Assembly: GCA_023424995.1 (NCBI GenBank)
Contig: JAFADH010000112.1
Location: 1 to 6,921 of the forward strand
DNA from: Bacillota bacterium
GTDB taxonomy: Bacteria; Bacillota; Clostridia; Lachnospirales; Lachnospiraceae
Direction: 5' to 3'
Length of the DNA: 6,921 bases
Numbering within the stretch: position 1 is the stretch's first letter; every line of letters starts with the position of its first letter. Shown here piece by piece: positions 1-6,921 of this stretch. A program made the translations under genes and the position numbers. The notes under the pieces are model-generated. The model ran no database searches. It saw only the letters and a program-made list of their open reading frames with translations, and was not told the DNA's origin.

Positions 1-2699
1 TCCTTGACCCATTGCACCTGCTCCATGATTATTTCAAGATCGGCCGCTTCCACCGGCATCCGGCTCAGGGCATTCAGATTGCCGCTGTTCCATAGATATT
101 CCTTGCCGTAGATATTCTGAAGCCGCTTCGTATACTGAATCTGAATCTCCTCCGACAGCCACCATTTCATAAACTCCCAGGCCTTTTCCTTTTTACCTGA
201 TTTTTCAAAGATCGCGACTGCCTGGCTTCCGCCGGTGCTCCAGCGCTCCACCTCACCGTTTTCATTCTCTCTTCCAGGAAGAAGCGCAACTCCCCAGCGG
301 TTATTGATCTCCGGCGCGCCGTTCTTCAATTGGATATAGATCGAGAAATTACCCACGCCGACGGGAGTTTCCCCAAAACGGAAGTTATTATAAAAGCTCT
401 TGATCTGAAGAGGCATCCCATAGATCTGAAACAGCTCCGTCATAAACTTCATCGCCTGTAAGCCCTCGTCACTGTCAATAACGGTGCCGCTGCCGTCCTC
501 CCTGTAGATCTCGGCCCCGAACTGCGCGTAGAACGGCATGGTGGACGGCCAGCTTTTAAAGGCGGATTCCGTGGAGAGGGGGGTATAGAAATTCATGCCG
601 CTGCGCTGCAGGGCAGGCAGCATCAGCAGTACGTCCTCCCAGGTATCCGGCACCTCAAAGCCAAACTCTTCAAAGATGTCCTTCCGGTAAAACAGGATAT
701 AAAAATCCTGCGTCTGGGGCAATCCGTATAATTTATCATCTATGATCATCTGCAAAAGAGAGCCCTTTGCCACGTTCCCAAGAACATCACCGATCCCCTC
801 AAATTCCCTTAGGTCCGCCAGGGATCCGCGTACCGCCAGATCATTGATATAGAAGGAGTCTACGCCCAGAACACCGTCCGGCTGTTTATTCGCCGCATTT
901 GCCAGGGTCAGCTTGCCCTGGTCGGTCATTAATGACAGCTTCACCCGGATACCGGTTTCCTCCGTAAAGAATTCATCCACCAGGCTTTGCAGAACGTCCA
1001 TGTATTGTCTGGTGCTCTTGACCCAGATATCAATGGTATTCTCCGGATCTGAGGCTCCTTGTTCCTTCTGCCTGAAGGTTTTAACAAACCTGTGAAGCCC
1101 TTCATACACGGAATAAAAGATATTCTTATCATCCTCAGGAAGCTCTTCCGGGGTATTGGTGATTATGATCTGATCCAAAGAAAATTGCTGAAGATTCAGG
1201 GTCAGCAGGATCTTTGACAGCATCTCCAGTATGGAGCTGCTGCCTTGTGACAGGATGGACAGCCTGGCAGGGATGCGGTTGGGATCTTCTATTAATTTCC
1301 CCAGCTGAGATATGGAAAAACGCAGGTTCTGGATTTCTTCCGTGCGCTTCCCCTCCGTGATGTCAAGAAGCGCGGCTTCAACATTGTTCAGGGAGGCTTC
1401 CCACCTTTTTAAGTCCGCTGCCAGATCGGGCAGATATTCTGTCAGATCCCATTCCCGTTTCCTGTCCTGGTTATTGCCGGTCAGCTTCTTAATGTCCATG
1501 GCCAATTGATTGATTTCATCCACAATTGCTTCAATCTCCGCACTGGCATCGTAATAGGCCTTCCCGTTCAGCACAAAGGAGATCTCATGAACCCCCCGGT
1601 CAAGATAGACAGGCGTATTCTGTATCTGATTTTCCAGCTTCTCCGCATATTCAAACCTGGCCTGGCAGAATTCCTGAAAGGGAATCCGGCCGTCCACTTT
1701 GATATCTGCAAAGACGGGCGAATTGGATTTTTCCGGCATGAAGCCCCGTACTCCGATATAATAAAAGCCCGGATGCTCAATGCTGATGTAATAGGTCAAC
1801 TGGTCCCCGGAATTCTTAAAAGTCTTCCCGTCGATACAGTTTAACAAAACCTGATTGGTTTCATAGGGACTTAATAAATAGTTGTTTTTATTCACTATGC
1901 TGATGTCAATATTGTTTTTATAATAAAATTGTTCCGCTTCCAAAAGAAACTGTTCACCAATAAAATCTTCATCTCCAGATAAATTCCCTTCCCGGCCGCT
2001 CGCGCTTATCTCCGATTGATAAGCCGCATATCCGGGGATCTCCCGGTGCTGTGCGAGGCTTATTCTTCCTAATGCCAAGCTGCCGGAATTAAGCTTCAGG
2101 CGGATCTCGTTCTCTCCTTCCTCCAGGGATACCGGGAGGGGAGAGGGATCATGGGAAGTCAGGCCATGCTTCAGCGTATCCACCAGAAAGGCTTGCAAAG
2201 ACTCCTGTTCCGGATAGATATGATTGCCCTTCTCGTTTGTTTTAAACTCATAGCTTTGATAACGGTATTTTGTCAGCAGACGGATATTCTCATAGCCTGC
2301 GGCTTTCATCCCGTTTACCGTAAGTGACAGGGACAGGTGCTGAAAGTCATCAATGAGAGGCCGGTATTCCAGCTCCAGATTATAGGTGCCGGCTGCCTTC
2401 GCATTCACATATAATATAATTTCATCCTGTTCCGGGGTCCATAGGACCGCCGGGTCCCCATAGCCGTCCGCCGGCAGAAGCTCCGGACCGTCTTCTGATT
2501 TAAAGTCCTCCGCTTTAAAATCATAGACGGTTTCCTCCCGGTCCTTTTGCCCATACATTTCATATAAAGCCTCATCAAAGGCCAGACTCTCTTCCCCGGG
2601 CAGCCCTCTGCCATACCAAAAGGCACTGACGCTCCCCCAAATAACGCAAAGAGTTATAATGCAGATGACAGCCAGATGGAGCTTTCTTATTTTTCTCAT
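1..2699 (-). CDS. Large multidomain extracellular solute-binding protein, C-terminus cut by window edge
   Basis: The frame stays open from ATG 2699 to the left edge (899 full codons, no stop), so the C-terminus is missing. Residues 1-6 are basic and about 7-29 hydrophobic. This could be an uncleaved anchor or a signal peptide cut after VSA (24-26). There is no lipobox, so it is not a lipoprotein. Two beta-rich stretches follow, about 55-220 and 250-385; the second opens with LEAEQF, like CBM6/35-type sandwiches, but this is only a resemblance. Residues about 385-545 look helical and coiled-coil-like. From about 551 (NTIDIWVKSTRQYMD) comes a family 1/8 ABC sugar-binding fold, with LYGLPQTQDFYILFYRKD and, near 837-848, KEKAWEFMKWW. 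Usual sugar-binding proteins have 400-500 residues, so the first 550 are extra. It lies downstream of the lipoprotein binding protein on the same strand. An in-frame ATG at 2723 is an alternative start; 2699 is preferred for its closer purine-rich AAAGGG. Fold is confident; ligand and role are unknown. Confidence 0.9.
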   Translation of the reverse strand, partial: MRKIRKLHLAVICIITLCVIWGSVSAFWYGRGLPGEESLAFDEALYEMYGQKDREETVYDFKAEDFKSEDGPELLPADGYGDPAVLWTPEQDEIILYVNAKAAGTYNLELEYRPLIDDFQHLSLSLTVNGMKAAGYENIRLLTKYRYQSYEFKTNEKGNHIYPEQESLQAFLVDTLKHGLTSHDPSPLPVSLEEGENEIRLKLNSGSLALGRISLAQHREIPGYAAYQSEISASGREGNLSGDEDFIGEQFLLEAEQFYYKNNIDISIVNKNNYLLSPYETNQVLLNCIDGKTFKNSGDQLTYYISIEHPGFYYIGVRGFMPEKSNSPVFADIKVDGRIPFQEFCQARFEYAEKLENQIQNTPVYLDRGVHEISFVLNGKAYYDASAEIEAIVDEINQLAMDIKKLTGNNQDRKREWDLTEYLPDLAADLKRWEASLNNVEAALLDITEGKRTEEIQNLRFSISQLGKLIEDPNRIPARLSILSQGSSSILEMLSKILLTLNLQQFSLDQIIITNTPEELPEDDKNIFYSVYEGLHRFVKTFRQKEQGASDPENTIDIWVKSTRQYMDVLQSLVDEFFTEETGIRVKLSLMTDQGKLTLANAANKQPDGVLGVDSFYINDLAVRGSLADLREFEGIGDVLGNVAKGSLLQMIIDDKLYGLPQTQDFYILFYRKDIFEEFGFEVPDTWEDVLLMLPALQRSGMNFYTPLSTESAFKSWPSTMPFYAQFGAEIYREDGSGTVIDSDEGLQAMKFMTELFQIYGMPLQIKSFYNNFRFGETPVGVGNFSIYIQLKNGAPEINNRWGVALLPGRENENGEVERWSTGGSQAVAIFEKSGKKEKAWEFMKWWLSEEIQIQYTKRLQNIYGKEYLWNSGNLNALSRMPVEAADLEIIMEQVQWVK

Positions 2700-2876
2700 G
2701 TTTTCCCTTTCCGCTGCTTTCATATCTTTTCTCGTTCCTGCTCATGTATTTTGCGCATCCGAATTTGTGCCAACCAAAATTGCGACGCAGAATACCGCAA
2801 AGCGGGGCGGTCAGAACAGTGCAATGAGTTTCAGACACGCCCCGGGAAGATGCAGGCACAACAGCCCATATATTAC

Positions 2877-2915
2877 AGCAAAACCGTGACAAGCTGTTTT
2901 TATCACGGTTTTGCT
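2877..2915 (-). terminator. Perfect 13-bp hairpin between the two binding-protein genes
   Basis: The arms AGCAAAACCGTGA (2877-2889) and TCACGGTTTTGCT (2903-2915) are exact inverted complements around a 13-nt loop. The hairpin begins 17 nt after the stop codon of the lipoprotein gene. No U-run follows on the minus-strand transcript (GTAATATATG), so it is not a textbook intrinsic terminator. It could be a partial terminator or attenuator, or a 3'-end stabiliser that makes the upstream binding-protein mRNA more abundant than the downstream part. The rest of the 2724-2932 gap shows no convincing gene or promoter; it holds only a small CCGC-AAA-GCGG hairpin at 2795-2805. Confidence 0.6.
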
Positions 2916-2932
2916 AATAGCTTCATATCAGA

Positions 2933-4414
2933 TTACTTTGGTAAATTAGCCTTTGCATCATTATAGATATTATTTGCTACCTTATCCATTTCAGCCGCAT
3001 AATCAGAAAGCTGCTTGTCACCTTTGATGATCGCTATCATTAATTCCGACATGGTCATCGATTTCTCTTCCCCGTTCACCGTACCAACAACTCCCGTATC
3101 CGCATCAAAACGGGATTTCGTATAGCCCGGAACCACCTTAAAGCCTTCTACATAGACATTCTCGGGTTTTTCCTTTAAAGAAGCATATACCTGCAGGAAC
3201 ATGGGGAAGTCCGCATAATCCTTTAAGAAATATTCATCAATTTCAGCATCATACCCGGCGTTCAGGGGAAGTCCGCTGTAGCCCACGATGCCGAATTCGT
3301 CTTTGATCGCCATTCTGGCCTTCATGCCGTCAACCCCGAAGGACATCCATTTTGCAAGCTCATAGGCTGCTTCGGCATTGGCCGTGTTCGCGGCAACGAA
3401 GATAAAGTCCGGAACCAATACCACTTTTTCATTAGGAAGAGGAATCAGGTCGGATTTGAAAGGCCTTTCCCCGTTCTGGAAACCGGCGATTGCCCAGCTT
3501 GCTTCGTACTGGTTGGCGACGTAGCCCTCACCCCAGGCCCAGCCCGCGCCTTCCGGCAGCCAGGGTCCCGTAAAGCTTCCGTTTCCGGTATAGCCTTTTT
3601 CTACAACTTCCTTATATGTATCGATGGCTTTTGCAAATTCTTCGCTGGAGAAATTATATTTTTCTCCGTCAAAGGTACCGAAACCGATGGTGTCACTGTT
3701 TACAAGGGCACCCCAATCCTCAATGGCAAAATTGTCGATACCGCGGTATTTATCCGAAGTGGTGGCCGCAATTTTCCCCAGGAGCTCCTCCAGTGTATAG
3801 GAATAAGGAAGGGGATCAACATTCAGCTCATCATAGATATTGTAATTCTGCATAATACCGAACAAATGCATCGCGAACGGAATACCGTATACCTTTTCGT
3901 TGATCAGTCCGCCGTCACGGACAGCAGCAACTACGTTCCGGTAATCCGTATCCTCAAGGGCATACGCTGATACATCCGCCGCCCAGCCCGCAGATGCGGT
4001 ATCCGGAACACTGGTCCACATATAGACATCCGGCAGTGCCTTCTGGGATGCCAGAGTATTCAGGTAATCGCCGTAATTGCCGGCCGTACCGTCTTCATTT
4101 AAAGGTACCTCCACAATATTGATGGTTGCATTGGGATAGACCTCCTTGAACTTTGCCAGCATTTTTCTTTCCAGGTTATCTTCTTCCGCGGTACCTAGGT
4201 TCCATGCCAGGTAAGACAGGGTCACCGGTTCATCAAAAACCCCTTTTTCAGGTTCTCCCGCAGGTTCGGTTACATCCGGGGAATCATCTGTATTGTCTTC
4301 CGTCGTATCTTTTTGATCCGTATCCGATTTCGGATCATCCGATTTGGAACAGCCTGAAAAAACAAGCGCAGCGACCAGCAGGATCGCCATAAGTGTGGAT
4401 AAAATTTTTTTCAT
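2933..4414 (-). CDS. Sugar ABC transporter substrate-binding lipoprotein
   Basis: This complete 493-residue protein is the membrane-tethered receptor of a carbohydrate ABC importer. The signal peptide has a KK n-region and a hydrophobic core (about 4-19) ending in the lipobox FSGC, so Cys22 should be lipidated. Residues 23-58 form an acidic, Asp/Thr/Pro-rich tether (13 Asp/Glu in 36). The binding fold starts near 63 (VTLSYLAWN), with LPDVYMW at 127-133 and, around 350-360, AYELAKWMSF. These are typical of family 1/8 extracellular solute-binding proteins, and the length is normal. The start is set by AAGGAG 8 nt upstream of the ATG. It is divergent from a GH35-like beta-galactosidase and upstream of a second binding protein. 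A beta-galactoside ligand is inferred from that neighbour only. No permease or ATPase gene lies in the window. The LacI-type motif at 4445-4460 sits in its leader, suggesting sugar-dependent repression. Confidence 0.95.
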   Translation of the reverse strand: MKKILSTLMAILLVAALVFSGCSKSDDPKSDTDQKDTTEDNTDDSPDVTEPAGEPEKGVFDEPVTLSYLAWNLGTAEEDNLERKMLAKFKEVYPNATINIVEVPLNEDGTAGNYGDYLNTLASQKALPDVYMWTSVPDTASAGWAADVSAYALEDTDYRNVVAAVRDGGLINEKVYGIPFAMHLFGIMQNYNIYDELNVDPLPYSYTLEELLGKIAATTSDKYRGIDNFAIEDWGALVNSDTIGFGTFDGEKYNFSSEEFAKAIDTYKEVVEKGYTGNGSFTGPWLPEGAGWAWGEGYVANQYEASWAIAGFQNGERPFKSDLIPLPNEKVVLVPDFIFVAANTANAEAAYELAKWMSFGVDGMKARMAIKDEFGIVGYSGLPLNAGYDAEIDEYFLKDYADFPMFLQVYASLKEKPENVYVEGFKVVPGYTKSRFDADTGVVGTVNGEEKSMTMSELMIAIIKGDKQLSDYAAEMDKVANNIYNDAKANLPK

Positions 4415-4422
4415 GTTTTCTT

Positions 4423-4428
4423 CTCCTT
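4423..4428 (-). promoter_or_regulatory. Ribosome binding site of the lipoprotein gene
   Basis: The minus strand reads AAGGAG, with 8 nt before the ATG at 4414. This is a near-ideal Shine-Dalgarno and fixes the start that gives the full lipoprotein signal peptide. Confidence 0.8.
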
Positions 4429-4444
4429 CTTTTTGTTTTATGTA

Positions 4445-4460
4445 GAAAACGCTTAAACCA
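4445..4460. promoter_or_regulatory. LacI-family-type operator, site 1
   Basis: The sequence GAAAACGCTTAAACCA contains AAACGCTT, which fits the AANCGNTT core bound by LacI/GalR-family regulators (family knowledge). It lies in the expected leader of the minus-strand lipoprotein gene, about 13-28 nt past the predicted transcription start. It is nearly the same, in the same orientation, as site 3 at 4734-4748 (GAAARCGYTTA then ACCA). It could be a local sugar repressor site or a divergent CcpA cre site. The match is by eye. Confidence 0.55.
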
Positions 4461-4479
4461 ATTTTCTATCGGCGATTTC

Positions 4480-4508
4480 ATGTTATCACAAAAAATAGCG
4501 TAAATCAA
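4480..4508 (-). promoter_or_regulatory. Candidate promoter for the lipoprotein gene
   Basis: On the minus strand, TTGATT (4503-4508) is separated by 17 nt from TAACAT (4480-4485), which is preceded by TG at the extended -10 position (TGATAACAT). Each hexamer matches the sigma-A consensus at four of six positions. The predicted start near 4473 leaves a leader of about 58 nt that contains operator site 1. Confidence 0.45.
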
Positions 4509-4587
4509 GAGGTAACTTGATATTATTTTGTTATTTTGAACAATTCATTTGTTTATATGGTAATTTTATTAGCTTAATTTACATATT

Positions 4588-4597
4588 AAAACGCTTT
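4588..4597. promoter_or_regulatory. LacI-family-type operator, site 2
   Basis: AAAACGCTTT fits AAANCGNTTT fully and is the most symmetric of the three motifs. It lies near the middle of the divergent region, about 140 bp from each of the outer sites. If functional, it could serve as an auxiliary operator for looping, or as an activator or catabolite site. By-eye match only. Confidence 0.45.
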
Positions 4598-4667
4598 CGT
4601 TATTTTTCGTTTTTATGCTTGCATTTTATTTTTATTTATGTTAAATTGCATATGATAGTGCATATAT

Positions 4668-4697
4668 TTGATACAAAACAAGGATGCTCTCTGTTAT
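4668..4697 (+). promoter_or_regulatory. Candidate promoter for the beta-galactosidase gene
   Basis: TTGATA (4668-4673; five of six matches to TTGACA) is followed after 18 nt by TGTTAT (4692-4697; four of six matches to TATAAT). Transcription would start near 4704 and run through operator site 3 before the start codon. The region is so AT-rich that other -10 boxes, such as TAAAAT at 4703-4708, are possible. Confidence 0.35.
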
Positions 4698-4733
4698 TTA
4701 CATAAAATTATCTTTTTTATTATTTTTTTACAA

Positions 4734-4748
4734 GAAAGCGTTTAACCA
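4734..4748. promoter_or_regulatory. LacI-family-type operator, site 3
   Basis: GAAAGCGTTTAACCA contains AAGCGTTT, fitting AANCGNTT. It lies between the candidate promoter and the ribosome binding site of the beta-galactosidase gene, where a bound repressor would block transcription. It matches site 1 at most positions apart from one missing A, which suggests the same regulator binds at both ends of the divergent region. Confidence 0.55.
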
Positions 4749-4757
4749 CAAACTGGG

Positions 4758-4763
4758 AAAGGA
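4758..4763 (+). promoter_or_regulatory. Ribosome binding site that fixes the beta-galactosidase start
   Basis: AAAGGA lies 8 nt before the ATG at 4772. An earlier ATG at 4764 touches the Shine-Dalgarno and runs into a stop after four codons, so 4772 is the real start. Confidence 0.75.
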
Positions 4764-4771
4764 ATGAGAGA

Positions 4772-6921
4772 ATGCTGAAATACGCTGATAAACAGTTCTA
4801 TCTGGATGGCAAACCGGTGCTCATCATGGCAGGTGAAATACATTATTACCGGCTGGATCCCTCCGAATGGCAGCCAAGGATCGACGAATTAAAGGCTGCG
4901 GGGTTCAATACGGTTGCCACCTATATCCCATGGGTATGCCATGAGCATAAGGAAGGCGATATTGATTTGACCGGAAGGCTTCATCCCAGACATAATATCA
5001 AGGCATTTATAGAACTCTGTGAAGCCAACGATCTGTATCTGTTTTTAAGACCGGGTCCGTTTATCATGGCAGAAATGAAGAATGACGGAATTCCCCACTG
5101 GATATATAAAAAATATCCCCATATCATTCCAAGCGGGTTCGACGGTCAGGCGGCGACGACTCCTACACTGGATTACCTGGCCCCTGATTTTCTTGGGGCG
5201 GTTAAGAACTGGTACCGTGCCATTATGACCCTGATCAGTTTTCATACCCCGCCCAAAGGCGGCAGGGTCATCGGCGTCCAGCTGGACAATGAAATCGGCA
5301 TGCTGTCCTGGGTGAGCAACCGTCCGGACCTGACCGATTCGGTGATCCTTCAGTTTTGCACCTGGTTAAAGGAGCATTACGGCGCAGATACGCTTGGAAG
5401 GCGCTATCCCATGAATCCCGATTCGGAGCTTCCTGCCTTCGTACGTTCTCCCAAAGGGGAACCGGAGACAGCCCTGCATCATGACCTGGGTTTATTTATG
5501 AGGAAGCGTTTTAAAAAATATGTGCATATATTAAGGGAATATGCCGCAGAGTCCGGCGTTACGGATGTCTTATACTTTGTAAACATACACGGCACCGGCG
5601 GGGGCAGAGGCTTTACCTATCCCATCGGTGTCAGCCAGCTGATTGAAACCTATGAAGATCCGGATGATATCTTAAACGGCAGCGATGTATATTTTGGTGA
5701 TTTTAAGATATACAACTTCCAGGACATGTACCTGTGCAACAGCATTACCGATTCCACGAACCGCCACGGAAAGCCCCTGTCCACCCTGGAGTTTAATCTG
5801 GGGGATTCCAACTTCGGGGACAATTACAACGGACGGGACATGGCAAGCAGCAATGACTTTAAGCTCCGTCTTTCCATCGCCCAGGGCAATAAGTTCCTGA
5901 ATGCCTATCTCTTCTGCGGAGGCACCAATTACCGTTTTGCGGATCCCCTGGAAGACGGCAACGACCGGATCGCAACTACAGGCGAAACCCACGGTTTTGC
6001 GGCCCCTATCGGTCCTGCCGGCATACCGAACCATACCTACCCCAGGATGAAGCGTGTGGTACGGCAGTTTATGGCGCTTTCCGCCAAGCATGCCGCCTGC
6101 TTTATTGATTATGACCCGATATATTATGGATTCATCCCCGATTATTATATGACGGAATACATCTACGAAAAGGCGGCTCACTGCCGTGCAAAATACAACA
6201 ATCTGCAGGAAAACCGCAATATGGCCTGGGAAAGCTCCGTCCGTGCTTTATTATTGCTGGGCACCAAGCTGGGTACCGTGGATGTGCAGAATAACAGCCT
6301 GGACTCTCTCATCGGGGAATTGATCATCTCTTCCTCCGAGTATATGCCGGAGAGCCTGCAGAAGAAGCTGGCAGACTTTGTGGAAAAAGGCGGCTCCCTC
6401 CTTCTCCAGGGCCAGCTTCCCCGCTTCAACGAATTGGGTGAAGCCTGTACCCTGCTGGCAAAAGCCATCGGTGCTGTCCATATCAAGAAAGTCCGGTATA
6501 CCGGGAAGCGTCAGCTGTCCATCATCCCTCAGGGACCCGTGGGCGATTTTCCCGAATTCAATGCGGACTATTACGAAGCCTACGAGGTGAAGGACGCACA
6601 GGTATTGCTCTGCGTCTACGGCTCCGGCGAAGTATGCGGCTTTTATAAGGAAGTCGGTTCCGGAAGGGTTGCGGTGCTTGCCGCCTCTGTCCGCTGCAGC
6701 CTGTCCTTCTTCAGCCGCATCCAGGAGCTGCTGGGAGCAAAAAAGGCCCTCAGCCATGACATTACTGTTCCCGGTGCCGGCGTATTCCTGACAGAAACCG
6801 TCAACGCAGATAACGAGCGGTTCCTCTATCTCATTAATATGGACGATATAGACAAGGATTTTCATGTATACCGCCATGGGGAACCCCTTTATGACAGAAA
6901 GCTTCATCTGCCGGCTAACGA
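4772..6921 (+). CDS. GH35-like beta-galactosidase with GH42-type trimerisation-like domain, C-terminus cut by window edge
   Basis: The frame is open for 716 codons to the right edge. The N-terminus is clearly GH35-like: GEIHYYR (21-27), LKAAGFNTVATYIPW (40-54), HE (57-58) and LRPGPFIMAE (92-101). Glu174 in GVQLDNEIG is the expected acid/base. Glu340 in TLEFNLGD is the likely nucleophile, followed by the GH35-type GGTN at 383-386. The QLDNE motif and the 166-residue gap between these glutamates are more like GH42. From about 484, a region with LLLLGTKLGTVDV and FVEKGGSLLLQG resembles the GH42 trimerisation (amidotransferase-like) domain. A beta-rich C-terminal region begins before the cut. No signal peptide is present, so it should act in the cytoplasm on imported galactosides. 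It is divergent from the sugar-binding lipoprotein and has operator site 3 in its leader. Another GH-A family is possible; the substrate linkage cannot be read from sequence. Confidence 0.92.
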   Translation, partial: MLKYADKQFYLDGKPVLIMAGEIHYYRLDPSEWQPRIDELKAAGFNTVATYIPWVCHEHKEGDIDLTGRLHPRHNIKAFIELCEANDLYLFLRPGPFIMAEMKNDGIPHWIYKKYPHIIPSGFDGQAATTPTLDYLAPDFLGAVKNWYRAIMTLISFHTPPKGGRVIGVQLDNEIGMLSWVSNRPDLTDSVILQFCTWLKEHYGADTLGRRYPMNPDSELPAFVRSPKGEPETALHHDLGLFMRKRFKKYVHILREYAAESGVTDVLYFVNIHGTGGGRGFTYPIGVSQLIETYEDPDDILNGSDVYFGDFKIYNFQDMYLCNSITDSTNRHGKPLSTLEFNLGDSNFGDNYNGRDMASSNDFKLRLSIAQGNKFLNAYLFCGGTNYRFADPLEDGNDRIATTGETHGFAAPIGPAGIPNHTYPRMKRVVRQFMALSAKHAACFIDYDPIYYGFIPDYYMTEYIYEKAAHCRAKYNNLQENRNMAWESSVRALLLLGTKLGTVDVQNNSLDSLIGELIISSSEYMPESLQKKLADFVEKGGSLLLQGQLPRFNELGEACTLLAKAIGAVHIKKVRYTGKRQLSIIPQGPVGDFPEFNADYYEAYEVKDAQVLLCVYGSGEVCGFYKEVGSGRVAVLAASVRCSLSFFSRIQELLGAKKALSHDITVPGAGVFLTETVNADNERFLYLINMDDIDKDFHVYRHGEPLYDRKLHLPAN

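Larger units (their letters stand above)
4415..4771. other. AT-rich divergent regulatory region
   Basis: This 357-bp stretch lies between two divergent start codons and is much richer in A and T than the genes beside it. It contains three AANCGNTT-type operator motifs, one candidate promoter per direction and a ribosome binding site at each end. It also has a short direct repeat, TGCATAT, at 4647-4653 and 4659-4665 (12 bp apart), whose meaning is unclear. A 62-codon open frame at 4517-4705 has low-complexity composition and no ribosome binding site that I can see, so I do not call it a gene. Confidence 0.8.

Noticed and set aside
913..1844. Short plus-strand open frames opposite the large binding protein
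   Set aside because: They overlap the conserved binding fold and helical linker of the minus-strand gene, have no recognisable products and overlap each other in different frames.
2727..2870. Possible separate promoter for the large binding protein (TTGGCA on the minus strand near 2770)
   Set aside because: No acceptable -10 box lies at 16-18 nt spacing, so I cannot support it.
2575..2966. Open frames of about 76-105 codons across the gap between the two binding-protein genes
   Set aside because: They run into the start or end of the real genes in a different frame, have low-plausibility composition and lack ribosome binding sites.
4517..4705. A 62-codon plus-strand open frame in the divergent intergenic region
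   Set aside because: It is rich in Phe, Ile and Leu simply because the DNA is AT-rich, lacks a Shine-Dalgarno and overlaps an operator motif and a candidate promoter.
5672..6907. Three minus-strand open frames of 169, 102 and 218 codons opposite the beta-galactosidase
   Set aside because: The plus-strand frame carries continuous, recognisable GH35/GH42 motifs through the same bases. The antisense products show no family motif and have no clear ribosome binding site, so they are codon-bias shadows.

Overview
This window looks like a carbohydrate-uptake locus from a moderate-GC Clostridia/Lachnospiraceae-type Firmicute. The lineage is inferred from AAGGA-type ribosome binding sites, an AT-rich intergenic region, a Firmicute-style lipoprotein solute-binding protein and the gene families present. 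It cannot be fixed to a species by eye.

There are three genes in divergent layout. On the minus strand, a complete lipoprotein solute-binding protein (2933-4414) is followed, after a gap with a perfect 13-bp hairpin, by a second and much larger solute-binding-like protein (2699 down to the left edge, truncated). The large protein has an N-terminal membrane/secretion segment, two beta-rich carbohydrate-binding-like regions, a helical linker and then a solute-binding fold. On the plus strand, a cytoplasmic GH35-like beta-galactosidase with GH42-like features (4772 to the right edge, truncated) is transcribed away from them. The 357-bp AT-rich region between the divergent genes holds three LacI-family-type operator motifs and a candidate promoter for each direction.

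Working model (inference): the lipoprotein captures a beta-galactoside oligosaccharide, ABC permeases outside the window import it, and the GH35-like enzyme hydrolyses it in the cytoplasm. One LacI-type repressor could control both arms. The role of the large second binding protein is the most open question. No RNA genes, mobile elements, CRISPR arrays or long repeats were seen. Other reading frames that are open in the window are antisense or overlapping shadows of these three genes.
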